Source: Diphasiastrum complanatum
Taxonomy: Eukaryota; Streptophyta; Lycopodiopsida; Lycopodiales; Lycopodiaceae
DNA: 64,000 bases
Assembly: GCA_029204225.1 (NCBI GenBank)
Contig: CM055099.1
Location: 54,623,373 to 54,687,372, forward strand
Reading direction: 5' to 3'
Positions 15,260 through 26,884 of the stretch are shown here, piece by piece; the stretch's first letter is position 1; every line of letters begins with the position of its first letter. The notes below the pieces were generated by a model that was not told the origin of the DNA, searched no databases, and worked only from the letters and a program-made list of their open reading frames with translations. The position numbers and the translations under genes are program-made.

Positions 15260-15636
15260 AAGCCACTTTCTTTCATACAATTGTCTTGTATTTGAGTGAT
15301 TTGTGGATTCTTGGAGTGTTTCACATGTGCCAAAGATAGTTTGACCCAAACTTTGCCTATACACCATCAATTGATGAGAGTTTGACCTAGTTTGAGAGAG
15401 ATTGGTAGAGCTAGTGAGATCCATCTCACATTTTGTTGCAAAATCTTGCAGAGGAGTTGGTAGTACACCTTTTTTTAATCCTATTGTGAGAGAGAAGCAA
15501 CATTTTATTGTCTAAATCACAAGGAGTCTTCACTATTACATGGCATGTATGGGTTCCTTTCTAGAATGGAGTCTATTTTGGTGCTCCAAGATGTGATGAA
15601 GATTGTGCTAGGACTTGAGGAGGATGTTAAATTATT

Positions 15637-16024
15637 CTCCTTCTTACTAATCGACTAATCAGTTTTAATCCTCATCCATTGTTTATCCAGTTTTGCGGAT
15701 TTTCTCGTGTCTTTACACAGTCTGCAAATTTACAAGTGTTTTTACACAGTTTGCAGAAATACACAGAGTTTGACAACAATGTCGTATTTTCTCTCTCTAT
15801 AATCCTGATAGTGTCGTCTGTCAAAAATTACAATTAAAATTACAATGTCGTCTTTTTTGCAATTTAGCTACACTGTCACTTATCAGGATTTGCGAGTAAA
15901 AATGCAGTCACATTTTTTGCATTTTTCAAAGTGCCTCAAATGTTAAAGAAATGACTCTGGCAAAGTGTGGGGCTACCCCAATATTAAGGAAATGAGATTT
16001 TATGACACTGTCATCTTTTTCGCA
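15637..16024. repeat. 380-bp direct repeat, copy 2
   Basis: Second copy of the 14877-15259 unit in the same orientation, with the same internal order, including gcctcaaatgttaa and gtgtggggctac. It extends slightly further with additional gacactgt words. No TSD was identified. Confidence 0.85.
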
Positions 16025-16987
16025 ATAAGCTGACACTGTTGCCTGTGGCAGTTTTCGTTCATTTCTGTAGAGCAACAGTTTTAGTTCATTTATGCAGACA
16101 GACTGTTTATGGCCAATTGGTACCGCTTATTAGCAATCAATTTTTGAGAAAGAACTGGATGAATGCCAGCGGACACCAGCCAACCGGCAATCACATTTGA
16201 CGACCTAATTACTTAGTATAAATCAGTTGTTCATACATCTCTTTTCAAGTTCGAAAGCAACGAATCAACATTGTGAATTGTGAAGGAGTTGAGTGTTATC
16301 ACATGACGCTTCCTGCTCTCTTATCAAGCAGATCATTCACAATCATAAAGTATTGTTGTTAGCTCTCTATCAAGCTTTCAAGCTTGAACTCTCGCATTCT
16401 AGCTCAATCTTTTAGAGATTTATTTTAGAGTTGCTATTGCGCTACTGCTTATCAGCAGAGCTGCTTATTGACAAACTTAAGGCTTAGTTACTCAGAGACA
16501 ACTTAGAGTGCACGGTTTCTATTCGCTATTGTTTTGCGCTCATTAGCATCTGATTTTGTTTTTTCTGAATCAATACTATCTTCTTATTGTGTTCAGTATA
16601 TGTCAGAATGCATGCATCTCTGTATTGCTTTTGTAACTGATAGAAATTGTCTGAGAATTCAATGCTTTATGTTTGGCTACGTAATCACCTAGTATCTACG
16701 AATTCAAAATTAGTTGCTAAAGATTGAACGTGATTTTCATCACTACTGCTTTGTTTAATTTTTTATAGGCGTAGTCATGCATTGGAAGTAGGAAGTTTCC
16801 GCATTACATTCTCTATCCTATTTCCGACACGACAGTCATAACAACTGTGTGGGCAACGAGCATGAAGTAGTGCAGTTACTGCAAAGTACTGAAACGAACT
16901 GTGGACATAGTCTGCATCAGACAAGGCATAGGAAGAGCTCCATTTTGACTAGTGATAGTCGAGGATCATCGAAGGCATCAGACTAGT
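16025..16987 (+). promoter_or_regulatory. Promoter-like or LTR-like segment upstream of Helentron copy A
   Basis: A TATA-like box (tataaat, 16217-16223) sits in otherwise non-coding DNA. The stretch has the composition of an LTR leader (pyrimidine-rich, with ttttagagatttattttaga-like phrases), but no partner LTR was found. Everything up to 16987 is unrelated to Helentron copy B, so this is the flank of the duplicated block. Confidence 0.3.
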
Positions 16988-19450
16988 CCCGATTCAACAG
17001 ACATCCGATATGCAACAAAAATTGAAAAATACCTTACTCGATCTGTTGACTATTCAAGCCTTTGTTTAGAAAAAATCATTGCAGAATATCGATTAACATC
17101 ATCGAAAATATGCAAACGTCGAGAACCTCAAATAATTAGATACATAAATTACAACAAACTTAAAGATCCTGAAAATTTTTATCGTGAACATCTGCTTCTA
17201 TATAAACCGTTCCAAGTATCAGAATACATGATTCTAGAATCACATTCATCGAACGAAGCTACGTACCATGCACACTATGACATAATACATCACAACAAAC
17301 AAAAACTACATTTCAATCAAGAACTTGACAAATACGCACGCTGCAATTGGGAAGACTCCGAAAACGAATCATCAAACACTGAAACATCAAATCGAAACTT
17401 GAATACTTGTACCATCAATAATTATGATCTACAAACTGAATTTCCAACTCATGCAGAATGCAACCCCAAAAAACAAATAGATACAACTCCAAAATTAACA
17501 TACAAAATCATGAATCAAAATACATATTATATTGCAAAATTAAATCCCATGCAACGTCTGCTTTTTGACGACATAATGCACAAAAAACGAACAAACAACA
17601 AAAAACGAATTCATCTATTTTTAACTGGAGGTGCTGGTACAGGGAAAACATTTATTTTACTGCTTCTTGTACAAGGTTTACAACGTCATTACTATAAAGA
17701 TACCACACAGATGATATACAAAATCCAAGAGTATTAATGATGGCATATACAAGAAAAGCTGCTTTTAATATTCACGGAACCACAATACATTCCGCATTAC
17801 ATCTACCTATAAACACAAAAGAATTGACTTCTCTTTTTGGTGACAAATTACAAACACTATCAATTCAATACAAAAAATTATGCCTTGTAGTATTTGATGA
17901 ACTTTCTTTAATTGGTGAAAGAAAGGTGATATATTTCAAACAGCTCCAGTTCTAGACTCCTGGATCTTTAAACAACCTAAAAATAGTTTGGTCACATTTC
18001 ATAATTCATGTTGGCAAAACATGTTCACCTACTATGAACTTGAACAAGTAATGCGACAACAAGATATAGAATTCATACATGTTTTAAATAGAATTAGAGA
18101 AACCACGCATAGATATCGATTGGTTAAATAAACATCGTCATAAAACACCACCCTCTGTTCTAAATTTACCATACCTATTTTACAAAAACAACGATATACA
18201 ACAACACAACAATGAAGTCTACCATACAATCACAAGTACAGAATTATGTCTACAGGCAATTGACATTCTTAGTGGTACTTGCAGTGCCACAATAGTAATA
18301 CCAGAAGCACCATCAACAACGCAATCATTAGCAAAAACAATTTATGTAAAACAAGGCATGTTGGTGGAACTTTGTGCAACAAACATAGATATTGAAGATG
18401 GACTTGTTAATGGAGCAGATGGCATTTTTCAAACTACAACCATGACCTCTACAAAAGACATTGTATGGATAGTTCCATAATTCTGAAATAGGTGCAAAAA
18501 CTCGCGACAATAATCAGTACATCTACAAAACCCATAATATAAACCAAACATGGATTGCAATACACCGAATCACGAAAGAATTTAAAGTTGGCCATTCTAT
18601 TTTTAATAAGGTTTGACAATAACCGAACTAGCATTCAATCCAAAACATGTTTCAAAATATGGTTTATTGTACACAACACTCACCCGAGTTAAAAAACCTG
18701 AAAATTTATACATCACCTCGCCATTAACTTTAGAACACTTAAAAATTGATCCACGTGTACAACAAGAAATGACACGTTTAAGAACAACAACAAAATGGGA
18801 GTTCCAAATTTCCAATATGTGTACCTACACAAAAACGCATCTCATTATTCAATCACTAAACACTAGATCATTACCTAAATACAAACCTAGTATTGTAAAT
18901 AATCATAACCTAATGACATCACACATATTATGTTTACAAAAAATCCAAACACGTAATCATAAACCTTACTTTCCAACAATCTTTGAAGCCATTGACAATT
19001 ACGTGTTTGCAGGCTCAACAATATTGTATCGTAAAACTGAACACCTTGAACATGTACAATTATTTAATACACTGCACAGTGAAATTATTCATGCTACATT
19101 TGCTCATAAAGCTTACAATCTACATATTATTGCAATATATAGACAACCAAATAGTACTATTTCCACGTTTATTGAACAACTAAATATAGTACTTAACAAT
19201 ATTCCCAGAAACGCACCCACTATTATATTGGGCGACATAAATATTAATGCATTAAACATAAACACTAATTTCCAAAAACTTGAATCAGTTATGCGTGAAC
19301 ATAACATATAACTATCCTTTCAACAAGTAACAACTATATATGGCACCCAATTAGATCATGTTTGGCAAACATAGAAAACCCAAAAATTTATCTAGAAATA
19401 CATACGCTTATTGGTCAGATCATTCACCAATATACTACATGTGTCAATAA
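16988..19450 (+). pseudogene. Helentron-like element copy A: helicase and endonuclease-like domain
   Basis: 3' half of a Helitron/Helentron transposase. It begins in the linker between Rep and helicase (DPENFYREHLLLYKPFQ) and continues into a Pif1-type helicase. Motif I is intact (LTGGAGTGKTF, about 17620-17655), motif II reads VVFDELSLIGE, and motifs V and VI read QGLTITELAFNP-like and YTTLTRVKKPENLY. A C-terminal endonuclease/exonuclease/phosphatase (EEP) domain follows: SLNTRSLPKY, HIIAIYRQPNST, PTIILGDININAL, TQLDHVW and WSDHSPIYYM before the stop at 19450. The usual catalytic Glu in LCLQE reads LCLQK. Several frameshifts and small deletions break it. The first shared base with copy B is about 16988 (56190 there). 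Confidence 0.88.
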
Positions 19451-19576
19451 AAAAAACCATTAAAAAAACTTTAACAACATACAATTTATTTCGCGTTGCA
19501 AAGGCAGGGCCCCATTGGCTTGCCACAATGCCCTTGTTTTAATGAACTTTAGGTTGTTTTGTTTAACTAAGAAGAT

Positions 19577-19909
19577 ATGCCTTTCTCGCTTTCTCCTTCT
19601 CCTCCTTTGTTGAGGCTGCTGCCAATTCCGCGGCACTCCTTTTCTGTCGTCAAGGCGCTTTGCATTACTGGTATGAGCGGCATGCATGCCTCAACTGCGC
19701 CTGCGGATTCGCATGATGGAAGTAAGGCGACGAGGAGGAACAAGCGTTTGGAGGTGGAGGGATATGCTGTTGAGGGCATATCTATTGGCGGCCAAGAAAC
19801 ATGCGTGATGATCCCCCAGCTGAGGGTAGCTTTTGACATAGGGCGTTGTCCTCAGCGTGCCATTTCCCATGATTTCCTGTTCATATCCCACGCTCACATG
19901 GACCACATT
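19577..19909 (+). pseudogene. Orphan first exon of tRNase Z (duplicate)
   Basis: Near-identical to exon 1 of the gene at 57340: I see one difference in 333 coding bases (CGT versus CGC, silent). It encodes an N-terminal Ser/Arg-rich extension, then VEGYAVEGISIGGQETC and the metal-binding motif HAHMDH. The splice donor (ATT/GTGCGT at 19910) is kept. The intron continues to about 20533 and then diverges, and no exon 2 follows. Read unspliced, the frame stops after 124 residues. It lies 126 bp after the Helentron stop codon, exactly as in the other copy. Confidence 0.93.
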
Positions 19910-20533
19910 GTGCGTTTCTCCTCCTCATTCATAACTCTTGTTCATGCGTAATAAGAATTTAGGTTTTAGGGGTTAGCGCCTAAAAGAAGTTGTGTTTGTT
20001 GTATAGTTCTTCATTCACATGATTACTCGCCTTTTGAACCATTTTTTGTGGGCATAATCTTCCATTCAAGTTTGTTTCCATGCAAGATAGGAATCTTGTC
20101 TTTTTACTATATTGTGATGCTTCCATGAACTAGATGAGGGCTCAAGATTTGGATTGCATCAAGGTTATGAACAATATGATTACTAAGAAAAAATGAGGCT
20201 TCAAAATTTTAAGCCCATCCTAATTACGACCAATGAAATGGCTATGAAATAATCAGGGCTGAATATTATAGTGGATATTTGAGATGCCAAATATGATCTC
20301 CATCATCCAATCATGTAACAATTGAGTATACACAAATTAAGATGTTGAGAGAGCCTCTGAACTTATTGAATACCCTTGCAACCTGATGGCGCTCAAAGGG
20401 AATATATATTTTATGCCCGACCACTTGCATGTTAACCATGCACTGAAACTGCCACATGGAAAATTTTCAATTATGGTGGTGCAAATATGGGTTGTGCCTT
20501 GATTGCTGAATATGTTACTTCAAAATCTTAGTG
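19910..20533 (+). repeat. Duplicated start of tRNase Z intron 1
   Basis: About 620 bp matching 57673-58297 with only a handful of differences visible by eye. After 20533 the sequence here continues with about 125 bp of what may be original intron, while the other copy passes directly into copia DNA. Confidence 0.9.
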
Positions 20534-20819
20534 CAGTTTAACTCATCATGAATGCTGAAATCAAGACCTTAGGTTTTTTGTTGGAGAAATCGTCTAGTTT
20601 TGAAGAGAGTCCGGATTCTTTTGAAACCTAGTTAGCAACTTGTGCTTGGGTACTCATGAGCAAGGGGCAAGACGCAAGTCTGACATTATCGACATGTTTC
20701 AGTGCCACGTGTCGTCGGCGGGACCGTGCTTGATGGGACCCACTATGCTATGCCTATATAGTGGTAAGGCTTCCCTTTTGCCATTCACTCAGCCTACCCG
20801 GGAGTTGGTGGATGGAGAG
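20534..20819. other. Junction region between tRNase Z intron copy and reversed copia LTR
   Basis: 20534-20660 is unique in the window. 20660-20819 matches the reverse complement of about 61096-61254, so the shared block extends about 160 bp beyond the LTR edge. A TATA-like tctatata-type word (near 20752) lies in this part. Confidence 0.6.
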
Positions 20820-21455
20820 TGTGAGAAAATCAGATGCAAAACTACTTAATGGATCAACAAGATCTTGACCAAATTTGGTTGCACATCTACATTTAGCTAC
20901 AAGATAGAAATCACCATTCTACATTGCAAAATACATATAGATCTGATCATAAACACTAAGATCCAGTATGGTACATGTCCTTGTCCATACAACAACAATA
21001 GCATTCTCTCACACGTGTGGATCCAACTACAACAAGAAAATTCACATTCTATACACTAGAAACCAACATATCTTGAGAAATGTGCAAGAGATGGACATAG
21101 AATCAAAAGAGATGAATTCTCCACATAGAAAGAGAATACAAAGATCATTTTTCCACGCTGGTATTTCCATTTATAGCTGCTAAAATGTCATCTGGCCACT
21201 TGCCTAAACTAGCCCTAAAATAGAAACTCCTAGGTACTTCACCAAAAACCTAGTTTCTAGTGACTAGATGCAATGTATCTAGATTAGCCAATTAGATGGG
21301 TCCAAATCCAACCTCATCCATTTATCTACTTGCCAAATATAGTACAAACACTATTTAGGGCTCTGTCTCTAAGTTGAAATTCCATGTTGGCCTCAAAATT
21401 GCCAAAATATCTCAACTAAACTAGTTGATTTTTTCACACTCCCTCTTCAACTAGT
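20820..21455 (-). mobile_element. Reversed copia LTR with polypurine tract
   Basis: LTR running from 21438 (start) to 20820 (end) on the minus strand. Its ends form an imperfect inverted repeat (TGTGAAAAAATC / GATTTTCTCACA type). It is preceded on the minus strand by the polypurine tract actagttgaagagggag (complement of 21439-21455). It corresponds to the 3' LTR at 60460-61095. No copia coding sequence is attached: the DNA switches to a gypsy element at 21456. Confidence 0.85.
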
Positions 21456-23345
21456 ACAATGCCTATGAAAAGGAACTCTTCTCCAAAGTTCATGCCCTTA
21501 AGACTTGGAGGCATTATTTGTATAGTGCCAACTTTGAGGTCTTGACAAACTATGAAAGTCTCAGATACCTTTGCAATCAGCCTGAGCTCAGAGGTCGGAA
21601 AGCTCGCTGGACTAAGAGTTTGATATGTCTATCAGATATAGACGGGGGAAATTCAACACAGTAGTAGATGCACTTAGTAGAATGCCTATGATAAACAAGC
21701 TGAGTTTTACTTAGATTCGTAGCTCGAGTCCTTGAGAGGGAAGTGCCAACATGATGCATTCTTCTCTACTATCTGGAACTCAGTCTAGAGCAGACAGTTA
21801 CAAACTCCAAAACCAGTTCCTGGGGCTGGTGCTAGTTCATCCAAGAATACGACAGCTTCCGTTGAGGATGATGATGAGTCCAAGTATATGTCAGATGACA
21901 TTGAGGACTCTGAGCCTGTATTACCCAAGCAAACCCAGTGGTTGTCAGTTGACTCAAGGATTCAAATGGAAACAATATTTCATTCAGGATGAGTACTTGC
22001 TCTATAGAGATAGAGTAAGTGTCCCCAATTCAGAGGATTATAGGCAGCAGGTCCTATATGAGTGTATTTATGGTCCTAGTGCGGGGCACCCAGGCATTCA
22101 GAAGACCTATGAGCTTCTTCGTAGGCAATTTTTCTAGCCCAGTATGAAAAAGGACATCCAGCAGTATGTAACCAGTTGCCAGAAATGTCAGGTAAATAAA
22201 GCAGAGCGTTTAAAGACAGGAGGGTTGTAACAGCCCTTAGATATACCAGCTGGTAAGTGGGAGAGTATCTCCATGGATTTTGTAGTAGGCCTGTCTAAAA
22301 CCCAAAAGTGTAATAATGCTATATGGGTCACAGTTGACCGTCTAACCAAAATGGCTCACTTTATTCCGACCAAAACAATCGTTAGAGCTCCAGAGTTAGC
22401 GAGGTTGTTTGTAGATGGGCTATTTAAATTGTATGGTCTACCTTCCGGCATAGTCAGCAACTGGGACAGTAAGTTTAGTGGAAATTTTTGGAGGGCAATA
22501 TTCCATCATCTCCATACTGTACCACCGACCATCCACAGACGGACGGTCAAACGGAAAGAGTAAACCAGCTGCTGGAGGATATGCTTCGTGCATACGTCAG
22601 CAAAAAGCTAATTGGGAGGAGTATCTCTCGATATTAGAGTTTGCTTATAACAGTACCAAACATTCAGCTACGGGATACAACCCATTTATACTGATGTACG
22701 ATTTTCAGCCACGCTCACCCACAGCTGTAGGGTTTAAACAAGAAAAAGTTGAAGCAGCCAGAAACTTTTTAGAGGACCTAAACTAGATGATAGAACATGC
22801 TAAGCGTAGCATTAGGCAATCCCAGAATCGAGCCAGACATTAGGCAGTCCCAAGATCGAGCCAGGCATTATGCAGATCCACACAGACGGGATGTGCAGTT
22901 CTCCGCTGGTGAAAAAGTCTACTTGAGAGTCCCAGTTGACTCTAAAACCCTCAAATCAAGAGTGTGTGCTAAGTTGTCTCCTGGGTAATTTGGTCCTTTT
23001 ACCATTAGTAGGAGACTAGGCGAGGTCACCTATGAACTAGAACTCCCACACAATAGTAAGGTTTTTCCAGTCTTTCATGTAAGTCAGTTACGAAAAGCCT
23101 TAGCCAGATCAGAAAATCTGGTAGGAGACAGTGTTCTAGTTCTCCCATTGGATTCTCAGCAATCTCCACATGAACCAGAGGAGATTCTTGATAGTAGAGA
23201 GACGCAGACTTGTCATACTTTATACCGAGAATATCTGGTCAAGTGGAATGATCACCCTGTTGAGAATGCCACCTGGGAAAGAGGCAGCATCCTTCACAAA
23301 AAAATTTCAGACTTTGCTTTAGAGGACCAAGATGGTTCTTAAAGG
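21456..23345 (+). pseudogene. Ty3/gypsy chromovirus pol remnant: RNase H, integrase, chromodomain
   Basis: Ordered gypsy domains with frameshifts and stops. RNase H end: LKTWRHYLYGANFEVLT, about 21500-21600. Integrase zinc-binding segment: SAGHPGIQKTYELLRR, then CQKCQ, about 22075-22190. Integrase core: WESISMDFVVGLSKT (first Asp) with FAYNSTKHSATGYNPF downstream. A C-terminal chromodomain-like segment: EYLVKWNDHPVENATWE, 23220-23280. At the second Asp position the usual SDRD reads SNWD. The 5' part (gag, protease, most RT) is absent, because the element is cut at 21456. Confidence 0.92.
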
Positions 23346-24130
23346 GGAAGGAGTGTTACAAGCATGTAACCAGTGCCGAATCCTAGAAAACACACAAGGT
23401 CAGATACCACACTCAGATACCACAGGAGGTCAGATACCACAGTTAGTGTCGTGTCCAGCATACACGACCAACAGGGCAAGACAGTGTGAGTAGTGTGCTG
23501 TTGTAAAGCTACCTTTACAAGCTTTACTTCCGGCGCCAGCTATGTCCCCGACGCCAGCAGCGCCCCTGCTGCTCCCGGCGCCAATGGCGCCGGCGCCGCT
23601 CCCGGCGCCACTGTGACCAGAATGCAGCCGACGCCAAGTTCCCATGGCTGAAAATCTTTGATCGGTTCTAGCGAAGTCCAGAGAGCTCAGATCGATGTGC
23701 AATCACCTCACACGATCTAGGCATGATTAAAAAAAGCCTGGGGATCAATAAAATCTAGAGAGAGAAAATGACTTTCTAGAAAGAGAAAATCCTAGAGAGA
23801 GAAAAACGTGCTTTACCAGCTTGGGTAGAGTGCTTGGTATGAGGGGGGGTGCCGAATCACACCAATACTATAGGGGAGTGCGGGTTGCGACTCAGGGCGA
23901 GCTCCAACCAAGTCTCAGCCTCCCTTGTTGGAATGTTGTCATGGCTCTCGCCTTGGCATGCTAGCGCCCCGGAGACTAGGGTCGGTCACACACTTGAAAT
24001 GTAACCTTCTCAGATTTATCAATAAAGTGGGATTTTTCTCAAACTGACTCTGATTACCTTCTGGGTTTCAGTGTTCGGTAAAAGCGCCAGTTGTAAGGCC
24101 GCTTTCAAAATTTTTAACTTGGCACATAGC
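23346..24130 (+). mobile_element. Gypsy 3' LTR-like segment
   Basis: Directly after the pol stop is a polypurine tract (aaaggggaaggag), then TGTTACAAGC at about 23354, the expected LTR start. The segment is GC-rich (ggcgcc words at 23530-23610). It contains cgtgctttaccag, a gccgaatcac block and an AATAAA polyadenylation signal near 24020. A diverged relative lies inverted at 44750-45330. The 3' edge is not defined. Confidence 0.7.
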
Positions 24131-24960
24131 TGAGGGTCATATCCCGGAACGCCAGCGGTATGCCGTCGGGACCATTCGGTCCGTGGCGCCAGCGGTATGC
24201 TGTCGGGACCATTTGGTCCAAGAACTGGTTGTTTCCATATCTGTCGCGGCTTGTGGTTCTGAGTGTTCTTTGCATGAACGTGAATGGGTTAAGCTCTTGG
24301 GGAACGGGCTCTAACCTGTCGGCTGAGTTGGATGGCTTGCTTGGGTGGATGTTACCTGTTTATGGCTGTCCAGTCTGGCGTGGCGCCAGGTTGGCTTCCA
24401 GCGCTCGTGACGAAGCTTTCAGTTGGTTAAGTCTGATGTAAGTCAGACCGCTTGCTTGGAATGGATGTTACTCGTTTGTAACGAAGCTTCGAGTTGGTTA
24501 AGTTTGATGTATGTCGGGCGGCTTGCTTGGAGGGAAGTCACCCACGTCGGGACCCCCGATATGGCATGGCGCCAGGTTGGATCTCAATGTTGGTTTTCGG
24601 AACTTCAAGTGGGTTAAGTCTGATCGTTGTTGGCGAGTTGGCTGCTTGTATGTCAAGTGGGTCCGGATGGCAAGAGTTGAAGGCTGGGAAGCTAAGTCGT
24701 GGTTCCCGGCTCCCTTTGGGATGCCTGCGCTACATGTGCCCCGGCACGGTCCATAGCCATGGCGGGCCTAACACAGCCTAGGGACCCTGTCAACAGAATA
24801 GGGCGCCAAGTTGGGTCCCGACGTGCAGTCAGCCATGTCAGAGCCACGTGGCCGACACTTGGCTGTATGCATGCTACCAATTCTCACACTGGGCTAGGAG
24901 GGGCTAGCTCCATATCAGGGAGTAGGCAAGGTTGGGTGGATCAGTTAGTGTTTGCCCTAC
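24131..24960. repeat. GC-rich degenerate repeats downstream of the gypsy LTR
   Basis: Contains repeated phrases: cgccagcggtatgc(c/t)gtcgggaccatt twice (24152-24215), and gaagctt(t)c(a/g)agttggttaagt(c/t)tgatgta twice (24412-24515) followed by gcttgcttgga. It partly resembles 44760-44930 in reverse, so it probably belongs to the same gypsy family as leader or LTR sequence. No protein recognised. Confidence 0.5.
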
Positions 24961-25620
24961 TATGGTGTTAGGATTTATTACTGGGGGGTTTGGGGAGGGA
25001 GGTATAGTACCCTCCCCACTGTACCTTCTTCAAGAGTTGTTGGTTGGGGAAGGAGTGGGCGTGCCTCCCCATACTCCCCCACCTCATAAACTTTTCATAG
25101 TTTATATCTAAAACTCTAAGTTGAAATCTTGAAATAGTTTTGAGCCTAATTCTTCTTTTGAAAGATGGGAAGAACGACGTTTTTGGTACTCTATCCTTAT
25201 AGGGTCGTACTTTCTCCCTCCGCCCTCTATACCTACAAAGCTCCAAGAGTTTGGAGTGGGGAATATGCAAGAGGGAAAGGAGGAGAGTGGGACCTAATTC
25301 AAATTTAATTTTAATTTGGAGTCCATGTGCCATGTGGCACCCCTTGGGGCCTCCACATTGAACTAAAACTCTAGAAGGGACAAATGGGGCCTTTCTTGGG
25401 CCCCGGGCCCCACTTTTCTTTTTTGCATGGAAAGAGAGGGAGTAGGTTGGAGGAGGGGGTAAAGAAACATAGATTCACTTACCCTCACCCCACTTTTCTA
25501 AGTCTCAAGTTGAAGTTCCTCAAGCTCAAGGTTGTGCATTTTCTTGTTTCTTGAGCCATATTTCTCACTTTTTGACGATTTTCATATCGTTGCTTACTAT
25601 TTTCCTTCTAGTTTTTTGCT
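24961..25620. other. Unassigned G/C-skewed spacer
   Basis: Purine/pyrimidine-skewed sequence (ggggggtttggggaggg, ggaggagggggtaaag). No gene recognised. It may be an LTR or untranslated leader of the gypsy gag that follows. Confidence 0.35.
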
Positions 25621-26884
25621 ACCCCTCACTATTTCCATGGCAGCGTTGGTTGATATGGAGGAAATGGTGTGTGCGATCAATTTGCTTCAAACAATAGATT
25701 ATCGACATGTAGTCAAAACATGAACGAGCAAAGGCAAAGATGAAGGCCTTGTCGCAATCCCAACAAGCCCTCTTGAACCTGATATTTACCCCATAATTTT
25801 TTACTGGGGAGAAGAAGGACATGCACCAAGATGTTGTCTTGACATGGCTAGATCTATGGACTTCCCAGTTTTCCATGCACGATCTGCTAGACAGCTCTAG
25901 GATCGCAACGACCATCATGTTTCTACATGGGAAAGTGTATTCTTGGTGGCAGGATCTCAAAGAGCGAGATGAGCTACAGTTCCGACCACTTGGGAGGATT
26001 TTCAGGTAGCTTTTTAGACCTCATTTATGTGGCCTTCATTTATGCCAGTCTTGGATGATTTTTAATACTATCGTCGATTTGCTACATTGCAAATGGGTAC
26101 GAAGCCTTTGGATGTTTATTTGCAAGATGTCCAAGAGGCAGCTTTGCAGTTTGTAAACCAAATTGATGGAGTTTTGTGTAAGCTTCATTTTGTTTTGGGC
26201 TTGCCCAAGGTATACTAGGTTGAGGTCCATCATAACAAGCCACAGACCCTTGAGGATGTAGTGCGCTTTGCTAGGATTGCGAATTTTTCCCGCAACCAAA
26301 CTTTCTCTCGACTTCCATACAGCTCCCTGACACACTTTCCAGTCTATTACTTTCATTTTCTACCAGTTTCTACTTGCTATCATGTCTTCTACCGAGTCAG
26401 ATACTTCTGTTTCACCCCCCTTTGTTGTTATCTGTGATGTTCCAACCTCAATGGACATCATGGCGCTTCCTAGCACAAGCAAAGTGGGTGAATGGATGAA
26501 TCTCGCCGAGGGCGATGGGAATTCATGCCATAGCCTTTTCTAATAAAATAACTATGGAGTTTATCATCATGTCCTTCGGTACTTGGAACAAGGCCAAGGC
26601 TAAATTTTACGTGACTTTCCAAGGAGTAGTGCACAAGGTGTGGGTTTCGGAGGCCACCCATAACCCGCAAAGAGCAACAAAGCCAAAAGCCTGACTCCAA
26701 GGACAAATCCTCTTTGGCCCCTCTTCCAAAAAGAGCAAAGAGAAAGTTGTCGACACAGCTTCTCCATCGGGAAAAAAAACGAAACTCCTTCGGTTGGAGA
26801 GAGCGGACTTCGATAAGGCCAAGAGCGACAGATTATGTTTCTCCTGCATGGGGGAGGGGCACCTCTCCAAGGATTTCCAGAAGA
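25621..26884 (+). pseudogene. Gypsy gag, first part, interrupted by copia-3
   Basis: Retrotrans_gag-like segment with VLTWLDLWTSQFSMHDLLD, then TTIMFLHGKVYSWWQDL (the usual hydrophobic L.GKA..WW motif) at 25810-25980. Several hundred bases downstream lies a CCHC-like knuckle, CFSCMGEGHLSKDF, whose last Cys is Phe. The sequence has frameshifts and stops. The copia-3 LTR begins immediately after gaaga at 26880-26884; the rest of this gypsy element resumes after the matching gaaga at 37881. Confidence 0.8.

Noticed and set aside
19460-19906. Minus-strand frames antisense to tRNase Z exon 1
   Set aside because: Shadows of the exon; the plus strand carries the conserved metal-binding motif.
26040-26356. 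106-codon minus-strand frame
   Set aside because: Opposite strand of the gypsy gag remnant; no domain.
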